DNA of 57,744 nt from an uncultured Paracoccus sp. (GTDB lineage: Bacteria; Pseudomonadota; Alphaproteobacteria; Rhodobacterales; Rhodobacteraceae), in NCBI RefSeq assembly GCF_946221145.1, contig NZ_CAMIOH010000001.1, positions 1 through 57,744 on the forward strand. The letters run 5' to 3'. The notes under the pieces are model-generated. The model had not been told where the DNA came from and did not search any database. It worked only from the letters and a program-made list of their open reading frames with translations. The position numbers and the translations under genes were made by a program. Each line of letters opens with the position of its first letter. The first letter of the stretch is position 1. Positions 17,555-26,258 of this stretch are shown here, piece after piece.

Positions 17555-18604
17555 ATGCCCCGCATCACCCATCCCCTGCTTGCCCTGGCGGTCGGCCTTG
17601 CCGTCGCGTCCCCCATGGCCCATGCCGCCGATCCGATCCCGGATCAGATCCCGCCCGGAACCGTGCTGCGCATCGGCGATCCGGTGACGCAGAAGGCGCT
17701 GGAAATCTCGGGCCTGATCGACGAGCTGAGCTTCGAGGTCGAATGGGCCAATTTCAGCGGCGGCCCCCAGACCAGCGAGGCGTTCCGCGCCCGCGCCCTG
17801 GACGTGGGCAGCGTTGCCGAAATCCCGTCGATCCACGCCACCTGGACGAATCTGCCGGTCCGCAACATCGCCTATCGCGAACGCGAGGATCCGGTCGCCC
17901 ATCCGGTCTATCGCTTTGGCGTCACCCCCGCCCTGGGCACCCAGATCGACAGCCTCGAGGATTTCAAGGGCCGCCGCATCGCCTATAGCCCTGGCCAGGC
18001 GCAGGGCGCGCTGGTGCTGCGGGCGCTGGAGGCGGCCGGGCTGACCCGCGATGACGTGACGCTGGTCGAACTGCCCAGCACCGGCGATGTCTATCCCGTG
18101 GCGCTGGCCGCCGGTCAGGTCGATGTCGCGCCGCTGGGTGGCACCTATATCGCGCGCTATATCGACCAGTATGGCGACGATGGCGCGACGCTGGTCGATC
18201 ACGGCGTCCGCGACGACCCCAGCCATCTGTGGTCCCCGCAATGGGTGCTGGACGATCCGGCCAAGGCGGCGGCGCTGGCGGAATATGTCAGGCTGTGGGC
18301 GCGGGCGACCGAATGGGTCAATGACCATCCCGAGGAATTCATCCAAGGGTATTACGTCAAGGACCAGAACCTGTCCTATGAGGATGGCAAGGCCGCGGTC
18401 GAACAGATCGGCACCTATATCATCCCCGCGAACTGGGACGAGGTGATCGACCGCCACACCCACACCATCGCCCTGCTGGCCGAGGCGACCGGCAACGAAC
18501 CCTTCAACGCCGCCGACATCTTTGACCGCCGCTTTGAAAAGATCGCCGCCGAAGCGCTGTCCGACGGTTCCAGCGCCGCCAAGGCCGAGGAGCTGATCCA
18601 ATGA
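17555..18604 (+). CDS. Aliphatic-sulfonate-type ABC substrate-binding protein
   Basis: A 349-residue periplasmic binding protein with a signal peptide (MPRITHPLLALAVGLAVASP, ending near AHAAD). The mature chain has VLRIGDPVTQKALEISGLID, FEVEWANFSGGPQTSEAFRA and LDVGSVAEIPSIHA, the hallmark layout of SsuA-like proteins. PVYRFGVTPALGTQI replaces the commoner AIVVPKDSPI strand. It is distinct from the binding protein at 14858-15874, so the locus has two different importers. It opens an operon with the permease (ATGA overlap), the ATPase and two flavin monooxygenases, which points to an organosulfur ligand. Confidence 0.88.
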   Translation: MPRITHPLLALAVGLAVASPMAHAADPIPDQIPPGTVLRIGDPVTQKALEISGLIDELSFEVEWANFSGGPQTSEAFRARALDVGSVAEIPSIHATWTNLPVRNIAYREREDPVAHPVYRFGVTPALGTQIDSLEDFKGRRIAYSPGQAQGALVLRALEAAGLTRDDVTLVELPSTGDVYPVALAAGQVDVAPLGGTYIARYIDQYGDDGATLVDHGVRDDPSHLWSPQWVLDDPAKAAALAEYVRLWARATEWVNDHPEEFIQGYYVKDQNLSYEDGKAAVEQIGTYIIPANWDEVIDRHTHTIALLAEATGNEPFNAADIFDRRFEKIAAEALSDGSSAAKAEELIQ

Positions 18605-19452
18605 CCCTGATCGCAACCGACGGTTTCAAGCCGCGCCCTTCGCCTAGCCTGCAACCCCGCCAACGCAGCAGCGCGCGGGTCCGCCTTGGACCCGGACCGG
18701 CGATCCCCTTCGGCACCCAGGTCGGCAGCCTGGGGCTGGTCGCGCTGTGGACGCTGGGATCGGCGCTGGGGCTGATCGACCCCCGGATCCTGTCCGCGCC
18801 TTGGACCGTGATCGAGGCCTTCGGCAAGCTGATCGCCGAAGGCCGCCTTCAGGACCATTTCGCGATCTCGGCCTGGCGGGCGATCACCGGGCTGGTGATC
18901 GGCGTGGCCATCGGCACGGTGCTGGCGGTGATCGCCGGGCTGTCGCGCTGGGGCGAGGCGATCATCGACGGCCCGGTCCAGATCAAGCGCGCGGTGCCGA
19001 CGCTGGCGCTGATCCCGCTGCTGATGCTGTGGTTCGGCATCGGCGAGGAGATGAAGATCATCACCATCGTCCTGGCGGTGATCGTGCCGATCTATATCCA
19101 CACCCACAACGCCCTGCGCGGCATCGACAACCGCTATGTCGAACTGTCGGAAACGCTGAACCTGTCGCGCTGGGACTTCATCCGCCAGGTGGTGCTGCCC
19201 GGCGCGCTGCCGGGCTTTCTGCTGGGCCTGCGCTTTGCCGTCACGCTGTGCTGGGTGTCGCTGGTCGTGGTCGAACAGGTGAACGCCACCAGCGGTCTTG
19301 GCTACATGATCAACCTGGCGCGCACCTATGGCCAGACCGAGATCATCATCGCCGGCATCGTCGTCTATGCGGTCCTGGGACTTGCCTCTGACGCCGCCGT
19401 CCGTCTTGTCGAAAGGAGGGCCCTGTCATGGCGCCGCACGCTGTCGCAATAG
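18601..19452 (+). CDS. Sulfonate-type ABC transporter permease (SsuC-like)
   Basis: A 283-residue permease with about six hydrophobic segments after a cytoplasmic N-terminus. It has the SsuC pattern VPTLALIPLLMLWFGIGEE, the EAA loop SETLNLSRWDFIRQVVLPGA, and EQVNATSGLGYMINLARTYG. The start overlaps the binding-protein stop (ATGA). The gene overlaps the next ATPase by 25 bases, so the three transporter genes are translationally coupled. It would form the inner-membrane channel for the binding protein at 17555. Confidence 0.9.
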   Translation: MTLIATDGFKPRPSPSLQPRQRSSARVRLGPGPAIPFGTQVGSLGLVALWTLGSALGLIDPRILSAPWTVIEAFGKLIAEGRLQDHFAISAWRAITGLVIGVAIGTVLAVIAGLSRWGEAIIDGPVQIKRAVPTLALIPLLMLWFGIGEEMKIITIVLAVIVPIYIHTHNALRGIDNRYVELSETLNLSRWDFIRQVVLPGALPGFLLGLRFAVTLCWVSLVVVEQVNATSGLGYMINLARTYGQTEIIIAGIVVYAVLGLASDAAVRLVERRALSWRRTLSQ

Positions 19453-20150
19453 GCCCCTATGCGGTCGAAACGCAGGATCTGTATCGCGGCTTCAACGGCC
19501 GCACCATCCTGGCGGGGCTGGACCTGCGCATCCGCAAGGGCGAATTCGTGGCGCTGCTGGGCCGGTCGGGATCGGGGAAAAGCACCTTCCTGAAGGCGCT
19601 GGCGGAACTGGACCACGACGTGACCGGATCGGGCCGCCTGGACGTGCCGCAGAACCGATCGGTGGTGTTCCAGGACGCCCGGCTGCTGCCCTGGCGGACG
19701 GTGTTGCAGAACGTCACCCTGGGCCTGCGCGGCGCCGATCAGGCCGGGCGCCGGATGCTGGCCGAAGTCGGGCTGGCCGGGCGCGAGGCGTCCTGGCCGG
19801 TGGAGCTGTCGGGCGGCGAACAGCAGCGCGTGGCGCTGGCCCGGTCGCTGGTGCGTCAGCCCGACCTGCTGCTGGCCGACGAACCCTTCGGCGCGCTGGA
19901 TGCGCTGACCCGGATCAGGATGCATGTCCTGCTCAAGGAGCTTTGCGCCCGCCACCAGCCCGCCGTGCTGCTGGTCACCCATGACGTGGACGAGGCGATC
20001 GCGCTGGCCGACCGCATCCTGGTGCTGGAGGACGGGGCGTTCGTCGAGGATCTGGCCATCGACCTGCCAGGCCCGCGCGAACATGACAACGCGCGCTTCG
20101 GCCAGCTGCGCCGCCATTTGCTGGGCAAGCTGGGCGTCAGCACGCATTGA
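19428..20150 (+). CDS. Sulfonate-type ABC transporter ATP-binding protein (SsuB-like)
   Basis: A 240-residue ABC ATPase. Walker A is GRSGSGKST, the Q-loop VVFQDARLLPWRTVLQNV, the signature LSGGEQQR, Walker B LLLADEP and the switch histidine lies in LVTHD. LLPWRTV in the Q-loop is characteristic of the SsuB branch. It overlaps the permease gene and ends 11 bases before the first monooxygenase start. The C-terminal tail (DLPGPREHDNARFGQLRRHL) is also SsuB-like. Confidence 0.9.
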   Translation: MAPHAVAIGPYAVETQDLYRGFNGRTILAGLDLRIRKGEFVALLGRSGSGKSTFLKALAELDHDVTGSGRLDVPQNRSVVFQDARLLPWRTVLQNVTLGLRGADQAGRRMLAEVGLAGREASWPVELSGGEQQRVALARSLVRQPDLLLADEPFGALDALTRIRMHVLLKELCARHQPAVLLVTHDVDEAIALADRILVLEDGAFVEDLAIDLPGPREHDNARFGQLRRHLLGKLGVSTH

Positions 20151-20161
20151 GAGGGACCGAC

Positions 20162-21502
20162 ATGACCAAACGGCAACTGAACCTGAACCTGTTCATCTAT
20201 CCCGGCGGCCATCACGAGGCGGGCTGGCGTTACCACGGATCCGATCCCGACCGTGTTCTGGACATCCGCTATTACCAGGAACTGGCCCAGAAGGCCGAGG
20301 CCGCCAAATTCGACGCCGTGTTCTTTGCCGACGGCCCGGCCTTGGCGGACAATATCCGCCACGCCGCCCGGTTCCGGCTGGAACCGTTGACCACGATCAC
20401 CGCGCTTGCGACCGCGACCCGCCGGATCGGCCTGATCGCCACGGCGTCCACGACCTATAACGAACCCTATAATCTGGCGCGGCTCTTCGCATCGGTCGAT
20501 CACATCTCGGGCGGGCGCGTGGGCTGGAACATCGTCACCACAAGCGCCCGGCAGGCGGCCGAGAATTTCGGCCTGGAGGCCCATCCCGATCATGCCGACC
20601 GCTATGGCCGCGCGCATGAGTTCCTGGATGTGGTCACCAAGCTGTGGGACAGCTGGGAAGACGGTGCGGTGGTCAACGACCCGGACAGCGGCGTCTTTGC
20701 CGACGATGCGCGCATTCATGCCATCGACCACAAGGGCGACCATTTCCAGGTGCGCGGCCCGCTGAACATCCCGCGCAGCCCGCAGGGGCGGCCGGTCTAT
20801 GTCCAGGCCGGATCCTCCGAGGACGGACGCCATTTCGCCGCCCGTCATGCCGAGGCGATCTTTACCGCGCATCAGACCCTGGACAGCGCGCAGGCGTTCT
20901 ATGCCGACATCAAGGCGCGGGCGCGCGGCGTCGGCCGCAACCCGGATCATATCCGGGTGCTGCCGGGGATCAGCCCCTATATCGGGTCCACCGAAGCCGA
21001 GGCGCGGGCGTTGCACGATGAGTTCAACGCCCTGACGCAACCGGCCTATTCGCTGCATGTGCTGCGCCAGATGACCGGGCTGGACCTGTCTGGCCATGAT
21101 CTGGACGGACCGTTCCCCCGCCACCTGATCGCCCCCGACAACGACCGGGCCGAGGCCAGCCGCTTCAAGCTGGTCCTGGACATCGTGGACCGCGAACAGC
21201 CGACGATCCGGCAGTTGATGCACCGTCTGGCGGGCGCGCGCGGCCATTGGGTCGTGGTGGGCACCCCGGACCAGATCGCCGACCAGATCCAGACCTGGTT
21301 CGAAACCGGCGCTGCGGATGGCTTCAACGTGATGCCGCCCTGGATCCATGGCGGCTTCGATGCCTTCGTGGACCACGTGCTGCCGATGCTGCGCAGGCGC
21401 GGGCTGTTCCGCAGCGATTACGCCGCCGACACGCTGCGCGGCCATTACGGATTGCCGCGCCCCGACAGCCTTTATGCCCATCCCATCAGGAAAAGCGCCT
21501 GA
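20162..21502 (+). CDS. LLM-class flavin monooxygenase, NtaA/SnaA/DszA family (copy 1)
   Basis: A 446-residue FMNH2-dependent monooxygenase of the group that includes DszA (dibenzothiophene sulfone), NtaA (nitrilotriacetate) and SnaA. Visible features are QLNLNLFIYPGGHHEAGWR at the start, FDAVFFADGPAL, LIATASTTYNEPYNLARLFA, DHISGGRVGWNIVTT, HADRYGRAHEFLDVVTKLWDS and the late FNVMPPWIHGG. The ATG at 20162 has GAGAGGGA upstream; an ATG at 20147 overlaps the ATPase. Its position after a sulfonate-type transporter suggests it oxidises an organosulfur substrate. It needs an external flavin reductase; the nitroreductase-family gene later in the operon is a candidate. Confidence 0.88.
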   Translation: MTKRQLNLNLFIYPGGHHEAGWRYHGSDPDRVLDIRYYQELAQKAEAAKFDAVFFADGPALADNIRHAARFRLEPLTTITALATATRRIGLIATASTTYNEPYNLARLFASVDHISGGRVGWNIVTTSARQAAENFGLEAHPDHADRYGRAHEFLDVVTKLWDSWEDGAVVNDPDSGVFADDARIHAIDHKGDHFQVRGPLNIPRSPQGRPVYVQAGSSEDGRHFAARHAEAIFTAHQTLDSAQAFYADIKARARGVGRNPDHIRVLPGISPYIGSTEAEARALHDEFNALTQPAYSLHVLRQMTGLDLSGHDLDGPFPRHLIAPDNDRAEASRFKLVLDIVDREQPTIRQLMHRLAGARGHWVVVGTPDQIADQIQTWFETGAADGFNVMPPWIHGGFDAFVDHVLPMLRRRGLFRSDYAADTLRGHYGLPRPDSLYAHPIRKSA

Positions 21503-21503
21503 C

Positions 21504-22865
21504 ATGACCAGACCACGCCAGATCAAGCTGGGCGCGTTCCTGATGGCCACCGGCCATCATGCCGCCGCCTGGCGCCACCCCGATGCCCAGGCGGATGCCG
21601 GGGTGAACGTCGCCCATTACCGCCAGATCGTCCAGACCGCCGAAAGGGCCAAGTTCGACCTGGTGTTCGTGGCCGACAGCCCGGCAGGCTGGCCCCGCGC
21701 CAAGGAACCCGAAGCCCGGCAGCGATCCAGCCAGGGCGCGCATTTCGAACCGCTGACCCTGTGGTCGGCGCTGTCGCAGGTGACCGAAAACATCGGCTTC
21801 GTCGCCACCGCTTCGACCACCTATGAAGACCCCTACCTGCTGGCGCGCCGCTTTGCGTCGCTGGACCATCTGTCGGGCGGGCGCGCGGCCTGGAACGTGG
21901 TGACGACGGGCGCGGACGTGTCGCACAACTTCTCTGTCGCCGGACATCCGGCCCATGCCGACCGCTATGCCCGGGCCGAGGAATTCGTCGATCTGGTCCT
22001 GGACCTGTGGGATTCGCACGAAGACGGGGCCTTTCCGCGCGACAAGGACAGCGGCATCTATGTCGATCTGGACCGGGTGCATCAGCTGAACCACAAGGGC
22101 GCGCATTTCTCGGTCCGCGGGCCGCTGAACGTGCCGCGGCCGCCGCAGGGCCATCCGGTGGTGGTGCAGGCGGGCGCGTCCGAACCCGGCCGCCGGCTGG
22201 CCGCCCGCACGGCCGAGATGATCTTCACCGCCAACCAGACGCTGGCGGATGCGCAGGCCTTCTATGCCGATGTAAAGGGCCGGCTGGCCGGTTTCGGCCG
22301 CCGTCCCGAGGATCTGCTGATCGCGCCGGGCATCTTCCCGGTGCTGGGCGGGACCGAGGCCGAGGCACGGCGCAATCATGACGACATCCAGAACCTGATC
22401 CACCCCGCCATCGCCTGGGAGATTCTGGGCCGCCATTACCAGGGCCGCGATCTGTCCGGCCTGTCGCTGGACGACAAGGCCCCGCCGCTGCCGGAAAGCA
22501 CCGAACTGAACAAAAGCCGCCTGGCCCTTGTCACCGACCTGGTCGCGCGCGGCAACCTGACGCTGCGCCAGCTTTACCTGTCGGTCGCGGGCGCACGGGG
22601 CCATCGCGAGGTCGTGGGCACGCCTGAACAGGTCGCCGATGCGATGCAGGACTGGTTCGACCATGGCGCGGCGGATGCCTTCAACATCATGCCGCCGGTG
22701 CTGCCGCGCGGCCTGGATGATTTCGTGGCCGAGGTGGTGCCGATCCTGCGCCGCCGGGGGCTGTTCCGCGACGATTACGAAGGCCCGACCCTGCGCGAGA
22801 ACCTGGGCCTTGCGCGGCCGGAAAACCGCTTTGCCGCCCGGCGCAGGATCACGGCAGCGGAATGA
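21504..22865 (+). CDS. LLM-class flavin monooxygenase, NtaA/SnaA/DszA family (copy 2)
   Basis: A 453-residue paralogue of the preceding gene: QIKLGAFLMATGHHAAAWRH, FDLVFVADSPAGWPRA, FVATASTTYEDPYLLARRFA, DHLSGGRAAWNVVTT, HADRYARAEEFVDLVLDLWD and FNIMPPVLPRG. The aligned motifs are clearly related but divergent, so this is an old duplication, with the two enzymes probably acting on different substrates or successive oxidation steps. The ATG at 21504 immediately follows copy 1's stop; the open frame continues upstream only as an overlap. Sulfur-substrate specificity is inferred from context. Confidence 0.88.
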   Translation: MTRPRQIKLGAFLMATGHHAAAWRHPDAQADAGVNVAHYRQIVQTAERAKFDLVFVADSPAGWPRAKEPEARQRSSQGAHFEPLTLWSALSQVTENIGFVATASTTYEDPYLLARRFASLDHLSGGRAAWNVVTTGADVSHNFSVAGHPAHADRYARAEEFVDLVLDLWDSHEDGAFPRDKDSGIYVDLDRVHQLNHKGAHFSVRGPLNVPRPPQGHPVVVQAGASEPGRRLAARTAEMIFTANQTLADAQAFYADVKGRLAGFGRRPEDLLIAPGIFPVLGGTEAEARRNHDDIQNLIHPAIAWEILGRHYQGRDLSGLSLDDKAPPLPESTELNKSRLALVTDLVARGNLTLRQLYLSVAGARGHREVVGTPEQVADAMQDWFDHGAADAFNIMPPVLPRGLDDFVAEVVPILRRRGLFRDDYEGPTLRENLGLARPENRFAARRRITAAE

Positions 22866-22875
22866 AGGCCGCGGC

Positions 22876-24300
22876 ATGACGAATACGAAGAAGGGTGCGC
22901 CCGCGCGCCTGCCCTGGCTGGTGCCGCTGGTCCTGTCGGTGGCGCTGTTCATGGAGAACATGGATTCCACCGTGATCGCGACATCGCTGCCCGCGATCGC
23001 GGCCGATATCGGCAGCACGCCCATCGCGCTGAAACTGGCCTTCACCGCGTATTTCCTGGCTCTGGCGATCTTCATCCCGGTCAGCGCCTGGGCGGGCGAC
23101 CGCTTTGGCCCGACGCGGGTGTTTCGCGCGGCGATCCTGGTCTTCATGCTGGGATCGCTGGGCTGCGCCTTCGCGACATCGCTGGAGGGCTTTGTCGCCG
23201 CGCGGTTCCTGGGCGGCATGGGCGGGGCGATGATGACGCCGCTGGCCCGGCTGATGCTGTATCGCATCACTCCGCGCGCCGGGCTGATGCGGGCCACGGC
23301 GACGATGACCATCCCGGCGGTGGTGGCGCCGCTGGTCGGACCGCTGGTCGGCGGCGCGCTGACCACCTTTGTCGGCTGGGAGTGGATCTTTCTGGTGAAC
23401 CTGCCGGTCGGGCTGGCGGGGATCGTCGCGGTGGGCCTGCTGGTCCGCGACGTGCCCGCCGGGCCGGTCCGCGCCCTGGACTGGCGGGGCTTCCTGCTGC
23501 TGGCGGTGGCGTTTTCGGGGCTGATGTCGGGGCTGTCGCTGGTCAGCCTGCCGATCCTGCCGGTCTGGGCGGCGCTGTCGCTGACCGCGCTTGGCCTGGG
23601 CGCGGGCGGGGTTTACCTGCGCCATGCCGCGCGTCATCCGGCGCCGCTGCTGGATCCGGCGATCTTTCGCGAACCGGTGTTCCGGGGCGCCACCGCCGCC
23701 ACGACGCTGTTCCTGATCGGCGCAGGGGCGGTGCCGTTCCTGCTGCCGCTGATGCTGCAACTGGGCTTTGGCCTGACCGCGTTTCAGGCGGGCGCGATCA
23801 CCTTTGCCGGCGGCATCGGGGCGATCGGGGCCAAGCTGATCTCGACCCATGTCTTTGCCAGTCACGGCTTTCGCAATCCGATGATCCTGGCGGTTCTGCT
23901 GGCGGCGATGGGTTTGGCGATCAAGGGCTGGCTGACACCCGACACCCCACATCTGCTGATCGCGGCGCTGCTGGTATCGGGCGGCGTGCTGCGGTCGCTG
24001 TTCTTTACCGGGCAGCACGTCCTGACCATATCGGAGATCCCGGCCGACAGCGCGGGCGCCGCCCTGGCGCTGACCACCGTGTTGCGTCCCATCGCCACCG
24101 CGCTTGGCGTGGCCCTGGCCGGGGGGATCCTGGAATTCGGCAGCCACCAGACGGGCGGGCTGACGCTCGAGGCGTTCCACATGGCCTTTTTCGGGCTTGC
24201 GGCGGTGTCCTGCCTTGCCATCCTGCCGCTGCTGCGCCTGCCCGCCGGATCCGGCAGCGAAATGTCCGGGCATGTCCTGCCTGCCCGCGCCACCCCCTGA
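22876..24300 (+). CDS. MFS transporter, DHA2 (EmrB/QacA-like) family
   Basis: A 474-residue inner-membrane drug:H+ antiporter-type protein with around 14 predicted hydrophobic segments. The first helix ends in MENMDSTVIATSLPAIAADI, the typical DHA2 motif D1, followed by motif A-like AGDRFGPTRVF and motif C-like PAVVAPLVGPLVGGAL. It begins 10 bases after copy 2 of the monooxygenase and ends 13 bases before the aldo-keto reductase. Within this operon the simplest role is export of the desulfonated product or of excess sulfite; neither is shown by the sequence. Confidence 0.88.
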   Translation: MTNTKKGAPARLPWLVPLVLSVALFMENMDSTVIATSLPAIAADIGSTPIALKLAFTAYFLALAIFIPVSAWAGDRFGPTRVFRAAILVFMLGSLGCAFATSLEGFVAARFLGGMGGAMMTPLARLMLYRITPRAGLMRATATMTIPAVVAPLVGPLVGGALTTFVGWEWIFLVNLPVGLAGIVAVGLLVRDVPAGPVRALDWRGFLLLAVAFSGLMSGLSLVSLPILPVWAALSLTALGLGAGGVYLRHAARHPAPLLDPAIFREPVFRGATAATTLFLIGAGAVPFLLPLMLQLGFGLTAFQAGAITFAGGIGAIGAKLISTHVFASHGFRNPMILAVLLAAMGLAIKGWLTPDTPHLLIAALLVSGGVLRSLFFTGQHVLTISEIPADSAGAALALTTVLRPIATALGVALAGGILEFGSHQTGGLTLEAFHMAFFGLAAVSCLAILPLLRLPAGSGSEMSGHVLPARATP

Positions 24301-24313
24301 ACGGAGAGAATGA

Positions 24314-25369
24314 ATGACGCTTGACCACCGCCCCCTTGGCCGCAGCGGGATCACCGTTTCGGCCATCGCACTGGGCACCATGACCTGGGGCGAACAGAAC
24401 AGCGAAGCCGAAGGCCATGCACAACTGGATCGCGCCGTCGATTTCGGCATCACCCTGATCGACACGGCCGAGAATTATTCGATCCCGCCCAGGGCCGAAA
24501 CGCAGGGATCGACCGAACGGATCATCGGCACCTGGCTGAAGGCGCGCGGCGGGCGGGACCGGATCGTGCTGGCCTCTAAGGTCTCGGGGCCCAGCGACCG
24601 CACCTATCTGCGCGCGGATGGCAGCCATCCCCGGCTGGATGCGAAAAACATCACCGAGGCCGTCGAGGGATCCCTGCGGCGGTTGCAGACCGATTACCTG
24701 GACCTGTACCAGATCCACTGGCCGAACCGCCCGGTGCCGCTGTTCGGCAATGGCAAGCACGCGCCGTCCCGCGGCCATGACGGATCCGAAGTGCCCATCG
24801 AGGACACGCTGGAAGCGTTGGACGCCGTGGTAAGGTCCGGAAAGGTCCGCCATATCGGCCTGTCGAACGAGACCGCCTGGGGCCTGTCGCGGTTCCTGCA
24901 CCTGTCGGAAACGCAAGGCCTGCCGCGGGTCGCATCGGTCCAGAACGCCTATAACCTGCTGAACCGCACCTATGAACAGGGGCTGGCCGAATTCCACGCG
25001 CGAGAGGATGTGGGCCTCTTGGCCTATTCCCCGCTGGCGCAGGGTTTCCTGACCGGAAAATACCAGAACGGCGCCCGGCCCGAAGGCGCGCGGCTGACGC
25101 TGTTCAACCGGGGCGACCGCTATCAGAAACCCGGCGTGGCCCAGGCGGTCGAGGCCTATCTGCAGATCGCCCGCGATTTTTCGCTGGATCCCGCGCAGCT
25201 TGCCATCGCTTATGTCACCAGCCGTCCCTTCGTGACCGCCAATATCATCGGCGCAACCAAGCCCGACCAGCTGGATTCGGACCTGCGTTCCGTCGATGTA
25301 ACGATCACGCCCGAGATCGAGGACCGCATCGACGCCGTGTTCCAACTGCACGGCAGCCCCGCCCCCTGA
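24314..25369 (+). CDS. Tas-like NADPH-dependent aldo-keto reductase
   Basis: A 351-residue aldo-keto reductase close to the Tas/YajO branch. The TIM-barrel start reads RPLGRSGITVSAIALGTMTWG. Catalytic tetrad candidates are the Asp and Tyr in GITLIDTAENYS, the Lys in LASKVSG and the His in LYQIHWP. NADPH-binding residues lie near ANIIGATKPDQL at the end. GGAGAGA precedes the ATG. It probably reduces an aldehyde to an alcohol; alkanesulfonate monooxygenases release aldehydes, so it may clear the product of the upstream enzymes. That link is inferred from operon position. Confidence 0.88.
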   Translation: MTLDHRPLGRSGITVSAIALGTMTWGEQNSEAEGHAQLDRAVDFGITLIDTAENYSIPPRAETQGSTERIIGTWLKARGGRDRIVLASKVSGPSDRTYLRADGSHPRLDAKNITEAVEGSLRRLQTDYLDLYQIHWPNRPVPLFGNGKHAPSRGHDGSEVPIEDTLEALDAVVRSGKVRHIGLSNETAWGLSRFLHLSETQGLPRVASVQNAYNLLNRTYEQGLAEFHAREDVGLLAYSPLAQGFLTGKYQNGARPEGARLTLFNRGDRYQKPGVAQAVEAYLQIARDFSLDPAQLAIAYVTSRPFVTANIIGATKPDQLDSDLRSVDVTITPEIEDRIDAVFQLHGSPAP

Positions 25370-25381
25370 GAGGAGAGACCC

Positions 25382-26221
25382 ATGAACATTTCCGTCGATA
25401 CCCCGCGCCCCGCCCAGGCGGCGCAGGCGATCCAGACCCGCTATCGCGAGGATGTGCCGGTGACCGGCTGGAACCCGGTGATCGCCTCGATCCTGGATCA
25501 CCGCTCGGTCCGGGCCTATCTGCCCGATCCGCTGGCCGCCGGGACGGTGGAGACGCTGGTGGCGGCAGCCTCTTCTGCGCCCACCTCATCCAACGTCCAG
25601 GCCTGGAGTGTGGTCGCCGTGACCGACGCCGCCAAGCGCGACGACCTGGCCCGGATCGCGGGCGGGCAGGCCCATATCCGCCAGGCGCCGCTGATCCTGG
25701 TCTGGATCGCCGATTTGGCCAGGGCCGAAGCGGTGGGCGACCGCGCGGGCACGCCGCTGGCCGGGCTGGATTATACCGAAACCTTCCTGCTGGCCGCCAT
25801 CGACGCTGCGCTTGCCGCGCAGAACGCGCTGACGGCGGCGGAATCGCTGGGGCTGGGCACGGTCTATATCGGCGCGCTGCGCAATGATCCCGAAGCGGTG
25901 GCGCGGCTGCTGGATCTGCCGCCGCGCGCTGTCGCGGTCTTTGGTCTGGTGGTCGGCCATCCCGATCCGGCGGTGCCGACGGCGGTCAAGCCGCGCCTGC
26001 CGCAGCAGGCGGTCCTGCATCACGAAACCTATTCCGCCGCCGTCCAGCCCGAGGCCATCGCCCGCCATGACGCGGTGACCCAGGCGTTCCGGGCCGAACA
26101 GAACCTGCCGGATCAAAGCTGGACCGATCTTCTGATCGCCCGGCTGCGCGACGTGGCCGCGCTGAAGGGCCGTCACCGCCTGCGCGAGGTGTTCGAGCGG
26201 CTGGGGATCCGGCTGGGCTGA
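25382..26221 (+). CDS. Nitroreductase-family FMN oxidoreductase (NfsA/FRP-like), possible flavin reductase
   Basis: A 279-residue nitroreductase-fold protein, last in the organosulfur operon. ILDHRSVRAYLPDPL and SSAPTSSNVQAWSVV are the FMN-binding motifs of the NfsA/FRP branch. ALAAQNALTAAESLGLGTVYIGAL and FGLVVGHPD continue the fold. Relatives are NADPH-dependent nitro/flavin reductases, including the FMN reductase that feeds bacterial luciferase. Because both upstream monooxygenases need FMNH2 and no SsuE-type reductase is present, this protein is the best candidate reductant supplier. Direct nitro or quinone reduction remains possible. The ribosome-binding site is GAGGAGAGA. Confidence 0.87.
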   Translation: MNISVDTPRPAQAAQAIQTRYREDVPVTGWNPVIASILDHRSVRAYLPDPLAAGTVETLVAAASSAPTSSNVQAWSVVAVTDAAKRDDLARIAGGQAHIRQAPLILVWIADLARAEAVGDRAGTPLAGLDYTETFLLAAIDAALAAQNALTAAESLGLGTVYIGALRNDPEAVARLLDLPPRAVAVFGLVVGHPDPAVPTAVKPRLPQQAVLHHETYSAAVQPEAIARHDAVTQAFRAEQNLPDQSWTDLLIARLRDVAALKGRHRLREVFERLGIRLG

Positions 26222-26235
26222 CCCCCTCTGGGCTG

Positions 26236-26258
26236 GCGGGCGGTGCCCTACCGCCCGC
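26236..26258. terminator. Bidirectional hairpin between convergent operons
   Basis: GCGGGCGGT (26236-26244) and ACCGCCCGC (26250-26258) form a perfect 9-bp stem around GCCCT. It lies between the plus-strand nitroreductase-family gene and the minus-strand YeeE gene and overlaps the YeeE stop. No T tract is present, but the position fits a shared terminator. Confidence 0.55.
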
